From Basilea psittacipulmonis DSM 24701 (lineage in GTDB: Bacteria > Pseudomonadota > Gammaproteobacteria > Burkholderiales > Burkholderiaceae_B), in the NCBI RefSeq assembly GCF_000743945.1, contig NZ_CP009238.1, positions 1,798,001-1,862,000 of the forward strand: a DNA stretch of 64,000 nt. Direction: 5' to 3'. The position numbers and the translations under genes are program-made. Under the pieces are notes generated by a model that was not told the origin of the DNA, searched no databases, and saw nothing but the letters and a program-made list of their open reading frames with translations. Positions 1 through 9,932 of this stretch are shown piece after piece. The stretch's first letter is position 1. Every line of letters starts with the position of its first letter.

Positions 1-1065
1 CACGGTTTCAATCGCTTGGCCAGTTTGGTTCATAATCGTATTAACAACGGCCACAATATCAGGGTAACCTACGGCGATGGCCAATGAACTATTTTTGACA
101 AAATTAAGATATGTGCTAGTCAAAGGCGGAATAATCACTCTCAATGACAAAGGCAGAATGACTAATCTCAACACCCATCTGGTTTTTAAACCGATAGACT
201 GAGCAGCTTCCCACTGTCCCTTATCAATACTACTGATTCCCGAACGAACAATTTCAGCGATCAAGCCTGTTGTGTAAACCACTAAACCTAGTAATAAGGC
301 GGTTAATTCTGGGGTAACCACCCATCCACCGACGAAATTAAATCGTTCACGATGAGGTAATTCCCAATGTAAATCCGTACCAGAGAAGTAATAAGTCAAC
401 ACAGGCAAAGCACATAATATCACCAGATTTATCCAAACCGTTGGTAATAATTTACCTGTTTTATTTTGGTGTTTTTTCGATATTCCTGCCACCACCCAGC
501 ACGCCAACACGGCTATTACCAAGGCCACGCATACTGGAATTAGCGATCCTCCTGATAAAGAAGGGAGATACAAACCACGATTCGATAAAAATATGGCATT
601 TGAAATAGACCAAGCTTGACGAATCGAAGGTAAGGTCTCAATGATAATGACATACCAAAAGAACAGCTGAATAATCAGGGGAATATTCCTGACCACTTCT
701 ACATAAATCGAAGCTAATTTTGCCAAAAGAAAATTCTTAGATAATCGTGCTAATCCTAATAAAACCCCAAAAATCGTGGATAACACAATACCTAGAACAG
801 AGACTTTGATGGTATTTAACAACCCCACCACAATCGCTTTACGATAAGTATCGGAGGGCTGAAAATCAATGACTGACTCACCAATCGCAAATCCTGCCTC
901 TTGGTCTAAAAATCCAAATCCTGTTGCAATTCGCCTAGAACTCAAGTTATGCAATGTGTTATCTACTAAATACCATACCCCTAATGCAACGGCTATCAGC
1001 ACTATTATCTGATACACCCATGCACGAACTTTAGGGTTTTGCCAAGAAAAATTTTTACCAGACAT
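1..1065 (-). CDS. aapQ: General L-amino acid ABC transporter permease AapQ-like (3' end outside window)
   Basis: Inner-membrane permease subunit of a polar amino-acid ABC importer. The reverse strand is open from an ATG at 1063-1065 to the window edge (355 codons; the family is about 400 residues), so only the C-terminus is missing. After one N-terminal membrane segment comes the AapQ-specific stretch IATGFGFLDQEAGFAIGES, followed by SDTYRKA and the LLNTIKVSVLGI membrane segment. The visible end reads YPDIVAVVNTIMNQTG, also typical of AapQ. The rest of the operon (aapM, aapP, aapJ) would lie outside the window. The identification is from the visible family signature; substrate range is inferred from the family. 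Confidence 0.85.
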   Translation of the reverse strand, partial: MSGKNFSWQNPKVRAWVYQIIVLIAVALGVWYLVDNTLHNLSSRRIATGFGFLDQEAGFAIGESVIDFQPSDTYRKAIVVGLLNTIKVSVLGIVLSTIFGVLLGLARLSKNFLLAKLASIYVEVVRNIPLIIQLFFWYVIIIETLPSIRQAWSISNAIFLSNRGLYLPSLSGGSLIPVCVALVIAVLACWVVAGISKKHQNKTGKLLPTVWINLVILCALPVLTYYFSGTDLHWELPHRERFNFVGGWVVTPELTALLLGLVVYTTGLIAEIVRSGISSIDKGQWEAAQSIGLKTRWVLRLVILPLSLRVIIPPLTSTYLNFVKNSSLAIAVGYPDIVAVVNTIMNQTGQAIETV

Positions 1066-1256
1066 CCTCTAGTCCATATCATATAGAATTCAAGATATAC
1101 CTCTGATCTTTTTATCAACGATCTTTTTTGAAACTAAGGCATATGCTTTCTTATATCACCAACTATAATACTTGAAAACTACAGTTTACTACACAAGTTA
1201 GCCAATTCAAGCTAAACTTATGGGTTAAAAAGTGACAACTTTAAGGAAGCGATGGT

Positions 1257-1445
1257 ATGAAACCTACTTTTATTTCCGAAACGACAAAATTACTGAACGA
1301 ATTCAAAAAAACACATCCTGAAACCGAACAAGCACAGCAAGCTGGTCGTGCTCGTCTTTGGGACAAAAAAATCGATCCTGAACAACAAAAAGAATTTAAA
1401 GAAGCTAAGGTTAACCAAAAACCTTACGTTTACTACAACAAATAG
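1257..1445 (+). CDS. DUF3460 family small protein
   Basis: A 62-residue soluble, charged protein with the DUF3460 signature seen in betaproteobacteria: ETTKLLNEFKKTHPETEQ near the N-terminus, then GRARLWDK and a C-terminal QKPYVYY. The start is supported by an AAGGAAG ribosome-binding site six bases upstream. It ends eight bases before the GTG start of scpA, the position this family usually occupies, so the two are probably cotranscribed. No biochemical function is known for the family; a link to chromosome segregation rests only on position. Confidence 0.85.
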   Translation: MKPTFISETTKLLNEFKKTHPETEQAQQAGRARLWDKKIDPEQQKEFKEAKVNQKPYVYYNK

Positions 1446-1453
1446 GATTACTT

Positions 1454-2332
1454 GTGTCTTCCGTACAAGACGAGTTATTTAAAGTTCCTGATTCCACCCC
1501 CGATACGGTTGATTCCGTTGCTTTTGGCCGAATCAATGGCGAACCTTTATTTAACATTCCTCACGACCTGTATATTCCGCCTGACGCGTTAGAAATTTTT
1601 TTAGAAGCCTTTGAGGGACCTCTAGATTTATTGCTTTATCTGATTCGCAAACAAGGTTTCGATATTTTGACCATCCCCATGGCAGAAGTAACGGATCAAT
1701 ACCTCAAGTATGTCTATCAGATTCGCGAGCATAACTTAGAATTAGCCGCTGATTACTTACTGATGGCGGCCCAACTTATCGATATCAAAGCTCGCATGTT
1801 ACTGCCACGTGAAAAAACGGTTGGCGAAGAAGAGGAAGACGATCCTAGAGCTGATATTATTCGCCGTTTGTTAGAATACGAGCAAATGAAATTAGCCGCC
1901 CAACAATTAAACGAACTACCCCAATTAGGTAGAGACTATCAGAAAGCCAGTGCCTTTATGGATCTGGAAGCGGTGGAACGTTTACCTCAAGTGAATGCTG
2001 AGGATCTCAAGCAAACTTGGTTAGAGATTATTAAACGTGCTCAGTTAAACAAAAAACACCAAATTACTCGAGAACAATTATCGGTACGCGAGCATATGAG
2101 TCAGATTTTAAGAAAACTCAGTCAAGTCAAATTCATTGAGTTTTCAGAGTTATTTATGGATCAGATTCGTGAGGGGGCCCCTGTTGCCGTGGTCGTCGTT
2201 CATTTTATTGCCATGTTAGAACTGGCCAAAGAATCTTTATTAAATATCACTCAAGCTCAGGCATACGCCCCTATTTACGTACGTCTTGCGTATCATTCAC
2301 ACGCCACGACAACAAATCTTGAATTGGTTTAG
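1454..2332 (+). CDS. scpA: Segregation and condensation protein A
   Basis: ScpA is the kleisin subunit that bridges SMC with ScpB for chromosome condensation and partition. The 292-residue product has the family hallmark LEAFEGPLDLLLYLIRKQ at about residues 49-66 and the helical stretch YLLMAAQLIDIKARMLLP at about 101-118. The start is GTG. Relatives usually end soon after the C-terminal IYVRLAY; here the frame runs on for about 12 more residues and overlaps the convergent mutY gene by 62 bp. The N-terminal extension before the kleisin motif is common in beta- and gammaproteobacteria. Confidence 0.93.
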   Translation: MSSVQDELFKVPDSTPDTVDSVAFGRINGEPLFNIPHDLYIPPDALEIFLEAFEGPLDLLLYLIRKQGFDILTIPMAEVTDQYLKYVYQIREHNLELAADYLLMAAQLIDIKARMLLPREKTVGEEEEDDPRADIIRRLLEYEQMKLAAQQLNELPQLGRDYQKASAFMDLEAVERLPQVNAEDLKQTWLEIIKRAQLNKKHQITREQLSVREHMSQILRKLSQVKFIEFSELFMDQIREGAPVAVVVVHFIAMLELAKESLLNITQAQAYAPIYVRLAYHSHATTTNLELV

Positions 2333-3368
2333 GCAACCCTATCGTCTCTAATGCATCCCAATCCAGATATTTAAAATGAGGTTTATCCTCTTTTGAGAGA
2401 GTTTGGAGATAATCATACGCAACTGACTCCGACAGCCTATTTTCCGTAGGATTAGAAAAATAAAAGGGACGAATTAATAAGGTGTAATGGCTAAATTTAT
2501 GTGTCAATTCTGCCATCTTTTGCAAGACCGCATCACCAGAAAAACTAGCTTGTACAAAGGCTTTCATTTGTGATGCTTGTTCAAACTCAGGCAAAGACCA
2601 TAACCCTCCCCATATACCCGAACTTTTTCGTTTTTCCAACAACACCGAATGCCCCGTATCGACAATCAACATATACACTTCTTTCAAAGGCACTGTTTTC
2701 TTGGGTTTTGGGGTCGGTAACGATGTTTGCTGATTATTTAAATGAGCATAACAACTTTCTTTAAACGGACAAGTTAAGCATTTTGGTTTGGTCCGAGTGC
2801 AAATGGTCGCACCTAAATCCATCAACCCTTGTGTATAAGCTGGCATATCAAAATCATCAGGTAGATTATCGACATTCTCCCAAGCCTGTTGCCACAATAC
2901 TTTTTCAAAGTGGCGATCATATCCTTTAATGCCGTAATAACGAGCAAATACCCTTTTGACATTGCCATCCATAATAGGAGTATGTTTAGAAAAGCAAAAC
3001 GAAGCAATGGCGTGTGCGGTGGACAAACCAATACCTGGCAAGGATACTAAATCATCAATGTTTTCTGGAAATATCCCGCCAAATCTGCTGACGACTTCTT
3101 GGGCTGCTCGATGTAAGTTTCTTGCTCTGGCATAGTATCCCAGCCCTGCCCAAAGGCTTAAAACCTCATCCTCTTTTGCTTGTGCGAGTAACTGAACACG
3201 AGGAAATTTTTTGATAAATCGCTCATAGTAAGGTATGACGGTACTGACTTGTGTTTGCTGTAACATAATTTCTGACAACCACACTTTATAAGGATCTTGA
3301 GTACCTTGCCAAGGCAAACCATGACGACCAAATACTTTCTGCCAGTTCACTAATTCTTGTGCAAACAT
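2271..3368 (-). CDS. mutY: A/G-specific adenine DNA glycosylase
   Basis: MutY removes adenine mispaired with 8-oxoguanine or guanine in base-excision repair. The 365-residue protein has the catalytic Glu33 in LSEIMLQQTQ, the helix-hairpin-helix LPGIGLSTAHAI at about 110-121, catalytic Asp134 in PIMDGNV, and the four iron-sulfur cysteines at 190, 197, 200 and 206 (C-X6-C-X2-C-X5-C). The C-terminal NUDIX-like domain that reads 8-oxoG follows. The length is normal. Its 3' end overlaps the convergent scpA by 62 bp. In several relatives recO is followed by pdxJ; here mutY stands downstream instead. Confidence 0.96.
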   Translation of the reverse strand: MFAQELVNWQKVFGRHGLPWQGTQDPYKVWLSEIMLQQTQVSTVIPYYERFIKKFPRVQLLAQAKEDEVLSLWAGLGYYARARNLHRAAQEVVSRFGGIFPENIDDLVSLPGIGLSTAHAIASFCFSKHTPIMDGNVKRVFARYYGIKGYDRHFEKVLWQQAWENVDNLPDDFDMPAYTQGLMDLGATICTRTKPKCLTCPFKESCYAHLNNQQTSLPTPKPKKTVPLKEVYMLIVDTGHSVLLEKRKSSGIWGGLWSLPEFEQASQMKAFVQASFSGDAVLQKMAELTHKFSHYTLLIRPFYFSNPTENRLSESVAYDYLQTLSKEDKPHFKYLDWDALETIGLPKPIQDLLSWRVNDTQDVRK

Positions 3369-3432
3369 AGATAAATAGTAATAAGAGTTGCGTCGTTTTT
3401 TATCAGACGCAGGTCAAAAACATCCACTCACG

Positions 3433-4023
3433 CTAAATACTTCGCTTGATCTGGTTAACTTGTAACTGCACTTCTTTGGTTCTCAGCAAAGTATTTTCCA
3501 ACACCTGATCCAAACGGTTTTTCAAAACAGGTCGCCATAAAAATACCTGATGTTCATCACTAAAATCAGGCTCATTATCCGCAAAGCCATAACCTATTTC
3601 GGTCAACAGATGCCATTCAAAATAACGCAATGCTTGATTATTCTTGCCCTCAGCTAGCAATTGCAAGGTATTCGTATAATACTCAAATAAATTAGCATGC
3701 GGATCTTCTTTTGCCAGCAATCTTAAAATCAACTCATTACAATACCACGCTGACATCAAATTTGCCGTATCGATAGGGATAAATCCAGCCGTCTTAACGG
3801 ATAATAGCGTATGTAGTTCGCTTGTACCTTTCCAGCTAATATGCAATGGCGTAAATGAGTGAAGAATATCATGGTAAACAGAATACGCCTGTTTGGCACC
3901 TTTCGCTACAATGGTAACCAAGCCACTTTCTTTTGTAAATACATTGGCAATCACTGAACGTTCTTTCCAAGCAATGGCATGAAGCATAAAACCAATATCA
4001 TGCGTATGTTGCTTTTTACTCAT
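3433..4023 (-). CDS. recO: DNA repair protein RecO (short form)
   Basis: RecO loads RecA onto SSB-coated single strands together with RecR. The N-terminal OB fold is recognisable (GFMLHAIAWKERSVIANVFT, then GLVTIVAKGAK), followed by the helical domain with FEWHLLTEIGYG. At 196 residues it is shorter than the usual 230-260, mainly at the C-terminus. The start codon lies inside the end of era (8-bp overlap), making it the last gene of the lepA-lepB-rnc-era-recO operon. Confidence 0.9.
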   Translation of the reverse strand: MSKKQHTHDIGFMLHAIAWKERSVIANVFTKESGLVTIVAKGAKQAYSVYHDILHSFTPLHISWKGTSELHTLLSVKTAGFIPIDTANLMSAWYCNELILRLLAKEDPHANLFEYYTNTLQLLAEGKNNQALRYFEWHLLTEIGYGFADNEPDFSDEHQVFLWRPVLKNRLDQVLENTLLRTKEVQLQVNQIKRSI

Positions 4024-4900
4024 ATCCTAGTTCTCGTAATGCACTTTCCCGTTCGGACCATCCTTTTCTAACCTTTATATATACTTCCAAATAAACAGGC
4101 ATCTCTAAAAGTTTGGCAATATCTTGTCGGGCTTCAGTAGCGATTCGTTTCATATGAATACCACCTGTACCCAATAAAATCGGCTTGTGGCTTTCTCGTT
4201 CGACAATCACACACGCCGCAATACGAACCCCTTTTGGTGTTTCTTCCCACTGTTCAATCGTCACGGTACAAGCATATGGCAACTCATCCCCTACCAAACG
4301 AAATATCTTTTCACGAATAATTTCTGATGCGATGAATCGAACAGAACGATCGGTTAAAGAATCCTCATCAAACATAAAGTCTGAGACGGGTAATAATTTT
4401 CGTATTTCATCTAATAAAACGGAAAGCTGTACCTGTTTAACCGCACTAACAGGGACAACTGCTGCGTAGGGATATTTTTCTAATAAGTCAGTGGTAAATG
4501 CAAATAATGAATTCTTGTCTTTCAATGCATCGACTTTACTTAACACCAGAATCACTGGTTTTTGTGCATGTTTCGGCAATAAATCTTTAACTTCTTCATC
4601 CGCTTTTGACCATTTACCTGCTTCTACGACATGCACGATAACATCTACATCGGACAAAGTCTGGGTGACCACACGATTCATCATTTTATTCATGGCACCT
4701 GCATGACGTGTTTGGAAACCTGGCGTATCCACAAATACAAACTGAGCCTGATCATCCGTTAACACTGCGTTAATACGATGACGCGTTGTTTGTGCTTTTC
4801 TAGAAACGATAGAAATCTTACTTCCAATTAGGGCGTTCGTTAAGGTCGATTTACCGACATTAGGTCGCCCTACCATGGCGATATATCCACACTTTTTCAT
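4016..4900 (-). CDS. era: GTPase Era
   Basis: Essential GTPase that binds the 3' end of 16S rRNA during 30S maturation. The 294-residue protein has the G1 loop GRPNVGKS at 11-18, G3 DTPG in FVDTPGFQT, G4 as LSKVD, and a C-terminal KH RNA-binding domain (ILLGTGGIHMKRI and following). It overlaps rnc by 4 bp upstream and recO by 8 bp downstream, which fits translational coupling in the rnc-era-recO block conserved across proteobacteria. Confidence 0.97.
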   Translation of the reverse strand: MKKCGYIAMVGRPNVGKSTLTNALIGSKISIVSRKAQTTRHRINAVLTDDQAQFVFVDTPGFQTRHAGAMNKMMNRVVTQTLSDVDVIVHVVEAGKWSKADEEVKDLLPKHAQKPVILVLSKVDALKDKNSLFAFTTDLLEKYPYAAVVPVSAVKQVQLSVLLDEIRKLLPVSDFMFDEDSLTDRSVRFIASEIIREKIFRLVGDELPYACTVTIEQWEETPKGVRIAACVIVERESHKPILLGTGGIHMKRIATEARQDIAKLLEMPVYLEVYIKVRKGWSERESALRELGYE

Positions 4901-5667
4901 GATTCATCCCTTTGGGCAACCGATACAGGTAGTGTTAACTGCTTCACTTTTCGTAACGATTTGCTTGGTTTTTTATTTTTGAGCATTTCTTTAGCCATTT
5001 GATACGCCTTATCTGCAGCAACTTGTTCTGCAATCCGTTTAGACGAACCACTACCCTCTGTGTAGATACTTAATTCATCAATCTTGCAGGAAACTTCAAA
5101 GGTCTGATCATGGGGTTCTCCATAGTTACGAATCACCTCGTATTTAGGCAAGGTTCCTCGTAAAAAGGTCTGTGTCATTTCTTGTAACAGACTCTTCTTG
5201 TCTTTTCCAACATGATCCATATCGACAGATTTGATATACGTGTCAAACAAACGTTTAATCAGCTGATACGCCACATAGACATCACCTGCATCTAAATAAA
5301 CACCGCCAATAATAGCCTCAACGGTATCAGCTAAAATAGAAGCTCGTTTAAAGCCACCACTTTTTAGCTCCCCCTCGCCTAAAATCACAAAATTAGGGAG
5401 ATCTAAGTCATGGGCGATCTTCACCAAAGTTTCTTGTCTGACTAAAGTTGAACGCACACGAGTTAGATCACCCTCTGGGTGTTGAGGCATGAGCTGATAC
5501 AAAATATCCGCCATCACAAAACTTAAAATGGAGTCTCCTAAAAACTCTAATCTTTCGTTATTATTACCACCATAACTACGATGGGATAAAGCACGTCTTA
5601 ATAGTGCTTTATCCTGGAATTCGTAGCCTAATTTTGTTTCCAGTATATCCAGTCTCATCTTAGTCAA
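4897..5667 (-). CDS. rnc: Ribonuclease III
   Basis: Double-strand-specific endoribonuclease that processes rRNA precursors and structured mRNAs. The signature NERLEFLGDSIL lies at 37-48 with the metal-binding Glu41 and Asp45. The second acidic cluster is in ADTVEAIIGGVYLDAG, and a C-terminal double-stranded RNA-binding domain starts at about residue 158. The protein has 256 residues, slightly longer than usual because of a basic C-terminal tail. The start overlaps lepB by 8 bp; MTKMRLD offers two ATGs three codons apart and the choice is not settled. Confidence 0.97.
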   Translation of the reverse strand: MTKMRLDILETKLGYEFQDKALLRRALSHRSYGGNNNERLEFLGDSILSFVMADILYQLMPQHPEGDLTRVRSTLVRQETLVKIAHDLDLPNFVILGEGELKSGGFKRASILADTVEAIIGGVYLDAGDVYVAYQLIKRLFDTYIKSVDMDHVGKDKKSLLQEMTQTFLRGTLPKYEVIRNYGEPHDQTFEVSCKIDELSIYTEGSGSSKRIAEQVAADKAYQMAKEMLKNKKPSKSLRKVKQLTLPVSVAQRDES

Positions 5668-6475
5668 ATGTTCCTATTCGTTTAAAATTACCTTTTAAGT
5701 TCATCATAATAAAGTAAGCTTTACCCGCCACATTCTTATCGGGTACAAAGCCCCAAAAACGACTATCTTCGCTATTATCTCGATCATCTCCCATCACAAA
5801 ATAATGTCCCTCTGGTACCTTACATTCAAAATCATTTCCCGAGAAAGTACAATTTTCTGCGTAAGGAAAATCAGGGTGTTCAGGCAATTTAGAGGTAAAT
5901 GCTGGGATCTGTAACGTTAAATAAGAAGTACCATCTTCCAAATATTCTCGATATTGGTAAGCGGGCACATTCCCCATTGAACGCATTTGTTCAGGATTAA
6001 TATAAGGCCCCAAGTACTCTTGACGCAAAGGTTTACCATTAATAATCAACTGTTTTTTATGATACGCTACCGTGTCTCCTGGTTCACCAATGACGCGTTT
6101 GATAAAAATCGTTGACCAATCTTTAGGGTATCTAAAAATAATCACATCCCCACGTTTAGGTGAACTAACAGGAATCACTTTTGTATTCAATACGGGTAAA
6201 CGGAACCCATAACTAAAATGCTCGACTAGCACCATATCGCCTACTTCTAGTGTAGGCAACATCGAAGCCGAGGGAATACGGAAAGGTTCTGCCAAAATAA
6301 AACGGCATACAAACAAGAATACAAAAACACTCGTCCAGCCATAAGCAAAATTAACGATGCCACGACGATCTTTTTCTTCTTGATGACGCCATTTTTTCCA
6401 GCCGATGATTCTCACCACCAAACAAAAAATCGTTCCAAAGAAAATAACAATAGACAGTACATCAACCCAACTCAT
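5660..6475 (-). CDS. lepB: Signal peptidase I
   Basis: Inner-membrane leader peptidase that cleaves secretory signal peptides. Two N-terminal membrane segments (about 5-25 and 43-62) precede the catalytic domain. The nucleophile is Ser71 in RIPSASMLP and the general base Lys126 in FIKRVIGEPGD. The C-terminal box GDDRDNSEDSRFWG is intact. The length of 271 residues is normal. The ATG shares its A with the lepA stop codon (TAATG), so translation is coupled to lepA. Confidence 0.97.
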   Translation of the reverse strand: MSWVDVLSIVIFFGTIFCLVVRIIGWKKWRHQEEKDRRGIVNFAYGWTSVFVFLFVCRFILAEPFRIPSASMLPTLEVGDMVLVEHFSYGFRLPVLNTKVIPVSSPKRGDVIIFRYPKDWSTIFIKRVIGEPGDTVAYHKKQLIINGKPLRQEYLGPYINPEQMRSMGNVPAYQYREYLEDGTSYLTLQIPAFTSKLPEHPDFPYAENCTFSGNDFECKVPEGHYFVMGDDRDNSEDSRFWGFVPDKNVAGKAYFIMMNLKGNFKRIGTFD

Positions 6476-8271
6476 TACTTATCCTCAACTTGCAAAATTG
6501 CCAAGAAAGCCTCTTGCGGAATCTCTACGCTACCGACTTGTTTCATGCGTTTTTTACCCGCTTTTTGCTTCTCTAATAATTTTTTCTTACGCGTAATATC
6601 GCCACCATAACATTTTGCCAAGACATTTTTACGCAAGGCTTTTACGTTTTCACGGGCAATAATCTCGGCACCAATCGCTGCTTGAATCGCGACATCATAC
6701 ATTTGGCGAGGAATGAGTCCTCTCATCTTAGCCGCCACTTCACGCCCACGATAACGAGCATTTGAGCGGTGAACAATCATAGACAATGCATCTACTTTGT
6801 CACCGTTAATCAACATATCCACTCGCACAACATCTGCTGAACGATACTCGATAAATTCATAATCCATCGATGCATAGCCACGAGACACAGATTTCAACTT
6901 ATCAAAGAAATCAAGCACAATCTCTGACAAAGGAATTTCATACGTCAAATGTACTTGCAATCCATGATAGGACATATTTGTCTGGATACCGCGTTTGTTA
7001 TTACACAACGTCATCACCGCCCCAACGTATTCTTGAGGCATAAACAACGTCACACGCATAATCGGTTCACGAATATCTCGAATCTGTCCCGCTTCTGGCA
7101 TACGTGAGGGACTATCCACCATTTGAACGGTACCATCCGACTTTTCCACTTCATAGACAACAGAAGGGGCCGTCGTAATCAGGTCCATATCAAACTCACG
7201 CTCTAAACGTTCTTGGACAATCTCCATATGCAATAGTCCCAAGAACCCGCATCTAAAGCCAAACCCTAAAGCTTGAGAGACTTCAGGTTCAAACATCAAC
7301 GCGGCATCGTTTAGACGTAACTTTTCTAAAGAATCACGCAACTGATCGTATTCACTACTTTCTACGGGATATAAGCCTGCAAACACTTGAGGCTTCACTT
7401 CTCTAAAACCTGGCAAAGGCTCCGCTGCTTGTCGGTTTGCTAACGTAATCGTATCACCGACCTTTGCGTATTCAAGCTCTTTGATTCCTGTGATCACAAA
7501 ACCTACCTCGCCCGTATTTAATACGTCACATGGCGTAGATTTCGGCGTAAACATCCCTAATTGTTCGCATAAGTGAGAACGTCCTGTTGCCATAAAGTGT
7601 AGTTTGTCTTTCACTCTCATGCAGCCATTTACTACTCTTACCAACATCACCACCCCCACGTAATTATCAAACCATGAGTCGATAATAAGGGCTTGCAACG
7701 GTGCATCGGGGTCACCCTTGGGTGCAGGGACTTTGTGAACAATATCTTCTAAGATCTCATCAATACCCATCCCTGTTTTAGCACTGGCATGCACCGCTTC
7801 ACTGGCATCAATTCCAATCACATCTTCAATCTCGGTACGTGCATTTTCAGGATCTGCACTGGGTAAATCCATTTTATTTAATACAGGAATCACCTCAACA
7901 CCCAAATCAATCGCCGTATAACAGTTAGCAACCGTTTGGGCTTCAACACCTTGCGAGGCATCCACAACCAATAAAGCTCCCTCACAAGCCGACAAGGAAC
8001 GCGAAACCTCATATGAAAAGTCCACATGTCCTGGGGTATCGATTAAATTCAAATGATAAATCTTGCCATCCTTTGCTTGATATTGCAAAGAAGCGGTTTG
8101 GGCCTTAATCGTGATACCTCTTTCACGCTCAAGGTCCATAGAATCTAGTACTTGGGCACTCATCTCACGATCTTGTAACCCACCACATCGTTGGATCAAA
8201 CGATCCGCCAAAGTGGATTTCCCATGATCAATGTGGGCAATAATAGAAAAGTTACGAATATTTTCTTGCAT
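6475..8271 (-). CDS. lepA: Elongation factor 4 (LepA)
   Basis: Ribosome-dependent GTPase that back-translocates or otherwise helps stalled ribosomes. The N-terminal G domain shows [14 protein letters not shown], the switch region [18 protein letters not shown] and NKMD. EF-G-like domains and the LepA-specific C-terminal domain follow. The length of 598 residues is canonical. It follows the mucD terminator and heads the lepA-lepB-rnc-era-recO operon. Confidence 0.97.
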   Translation of the reverse strand: MQENIRNFSIIAHIDHGKSTLADRLIQRCGGLQDREMSAQVLDSMDLERERGITIKAQTASLQYQAKDGKIYHLNLIDTPGHVDFSYEVSRSLSACEGALLVVDASQGVEAQTVANCYTAIDLGVEVIPVLNKMDLPSADPENARTEIEDVIGIDASEAVHASAKTGMGIDEILEDIVHKVPAPKGDPDAPLQALIIDSWFDNYVGVVMLVRVVNGCMRVKDKLHFMATGRSHLCEQLGMFTPKSTPCDVLNTGEVGFVITGIKELEYAKVGDTITLANRQAAEPLPGFREVKPQVFAGLYPVESSEYDQLRDSLEKLRLNDAALMFEPEVSQALGFGFRCGFLGLLHMEIVQERLEREFDMDLITTAPSVVYEVEKSDGTVQMVDSPSRMPEAGQIRDIREPIMRVTLFMPQEYVGAVMTLCNNKRGIQTNMSYHGLQVHLTYEIPLSEIVLDFFDKLKSVSRGYASMDYEFIEYRSADVVRVDMLINGDKVDALSMIVHRSNARYRGREVAAKMRGLIPRQMYDVAIQAAIGAEIIARENVKALRKNVLAKCYGGDITRKKKLLEKQKAGKKRMKQVGSVEIPQEAFLAILQVEDK

Positions 8272-8361
8272 ATTTTTCTAAAAAATATTTATTTTTTGAT
8301 GGCTTAAATTTTAAACGCTTTTACCATTTAATATTCAGTATTCATGGTGTTTTCATAAATA

Positions 8362-8393
8362 AAAAAGAGTCCAGAAATATCTGAACCCTTTTT
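8362..8393 (-). terminator. Intrinsic terminator after mucD
   Basis: A stem of about 14 bp (AAAAAGAGTCCAGA paired with TCTGAACCCTTTTT, two G-U type pairs) with a four-base loop lies 19 bases past the mucD stop. On the minus strand it is followed by a T-run, and it separates the sigma-E regulon from lepA. Confidence 0.75.
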
Positions 8394-8411
8394 ATTTAGG
8401 TGAGGTGATGA

Positions 8412-9884
8412 TTATTCTGTATCTAAAATCAACCAGAACGTGTTTTTATCTCTTGTGACCATCACTGCAAGCTCTTTGCCTTTGTAGCTCTTAGCGAACT
8501 TGGCCACATCATCCACTGATTTAATCGGTTGCTGACCTAATACCAAGATAATATCGCCTTTTCGTAAGCCTTGCAATGCGGCCAACTCAGATGTTTCAGA
8601 CACGATGACACCTGTATCGCCCTCATCTTTAGGCAAAGATGAAACTGAAAAACCTAGTTTTTCCTGTACATCAAGTTTCTTGTCTTCACCTTTGGCCACT
8701 TTGTCGTTTTTATCTTGAGAAGATCCGATGGTTATATTCAAGCTCACTTCTTTGCCTAAACGCCAAACCACTATCGCGACTTTTGACCCAGGTTTAGTCA
8801 TCCCTACCAGACGAGGCAAATCAGAGTATTTTGTGATGTCTTTGCCATCATATTTGATGATCACATCACCGTTTTTAATCCCTGCTTTTTCGGCTGGAGA
8901 ATCAGGAAATACGCTTGCTACCATGGCACCTCTAGATTTTTCTAGACCGATCGCTTTGGCCACTTTATCGCTGACATCACTTATCTGAACGCCGATCTGT
9001 CCACGATTCACTTTGCCCGTAGATTTCAATTGTTGAACAATCTTCATGGCTTCATCGATAGGAATAGATAAAGAAATGCCTTGATAACCGCCACTGCGTG
9101 TGATGATCGCGGAGTTCACGCCCACTACTTCACCAGCCATATTGATCAATGGACCGCCTGAATTACCTGGGTTAATCGCCACATCTGTTTGGATAAAGGG
9201 TAGGTATGCCCCTGCATCACGATTGATGGCACTGACAATACCTGCTGTAGCGGTTGTGTCCAAATCAAAAGGTGAACCAATCGCTAACACCCATTGTCCT
9301 TTTTTCAACTTACTTGAATCACCAATTTTCAAAAATGGGAATTTTTGGCCATCAATTTTTAATACAGCGATATCTGTTCGTTCATCTTGTCCGATCACTT
9401 TGGCCGTATATTCTTTGTCTTCTACGGTAACCGTGATTTTATCGGCATCGTCAATCACATGGTTATTCGTAATGATATAACCATCTTCTGAAATCAAGAA
9501 TCCAGAACCCACGCCACTTGGCACGCTACGTTCTTTTTTCGGTGAATCTGGCTTTTTGTTCAACTTACCGCCACGTCCACGTTCCCAATGATCATCATTA
9601 AACCCAAAGAAAAAGTTAAATAAATCATCTGGGTCGTCAAAAGGCGAGAACGAGGGATTATCACCAAAACTATAGAATCCATCTCTGTATGAGACTTTAC
9701 GCGTCGTGCGAATATTAACCACCGCTTTTTCAGTTTTCTCAATGACCGACGTAAAATCGGGCAAAGCAACACTAGGAACGGTCACGCTGGGTGCCACATC
9801 ATCAGCCCACGAGGGAGTGGGAGCGATAAAGCACATAGCAATGGCACTAGATAAAAGGATTTTTTTCAAAGGGTTTTTCTTCAT
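8412..9884 (-). CDS. mucD: Periplasmic serine protease Do (DegP/MucD family)
   Basis: Periplasmic HtrA-family protease/chaperone that degrades misfolded envelope proteins and feeds back on sigma-E. ATG at 9884 is preferred over an upstream in-frame TTG because AGTGAG sits eight bases before it. A signal peptide is followed by the trypsin-like domain with His142 (TNNHVID), Asp171 (RTDIAVL) and Ser242 (NPGNSGGPL), then two PDZ domains. A low-complexity Asp/Phe/Gly stretch lies in the LA-loop region at about 75-100. It is the last gene of the rpoE-mucA-mucB-mucD series. Confidence 0.95.
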   Translation of the reverse strand: MKKNPLKKILLSSAIAMCFIAPTPSWADDVAPSVTVPSVALPDFTSVIEKTEKAVVNIRTTRKVSYRDGFYSFGDNPSFSPFDDPDDLFNFFFGFNDDHWERGRGGKLNKKPDSPKKERSVPSGVGSGFLISEDGYIITNNHVIDDADKITVTVEDKEYTAKVIGQDERTDIAVLKIDGQKFPFLKIGDSSKLKKGQWVLAIGSPFDLDTTATAGIVSAINRDAGAYLPFIQTDVAINPGNSGGPLINMAGEVVGVNSAIITRSGGYQGISLSIPIDEAMKIVQQLKSTGKVNRGQIGVQISDVSDKVAKAIGLEKSRGAMVASVFPDSPAEKAGIKNGDVIIKYDGKDITKYSDLPRLVGMTKPGSKVAIVVWRLGKEVSLNITIGSSQDKNDKVAKGEDKKLDVQEKLGFSVSSLPKDEGDTGVIVSETSELAALQGLRKGDIILVLGQQPIKSVDDVAKFAKSYKGKELAVMVTRDKNTFWLILDTE

Positions 9885-9932
9885 ATACAACTCACTATGA
9901 TTAAAGATTTCAAAGGGGAAATTAAAAATCTT

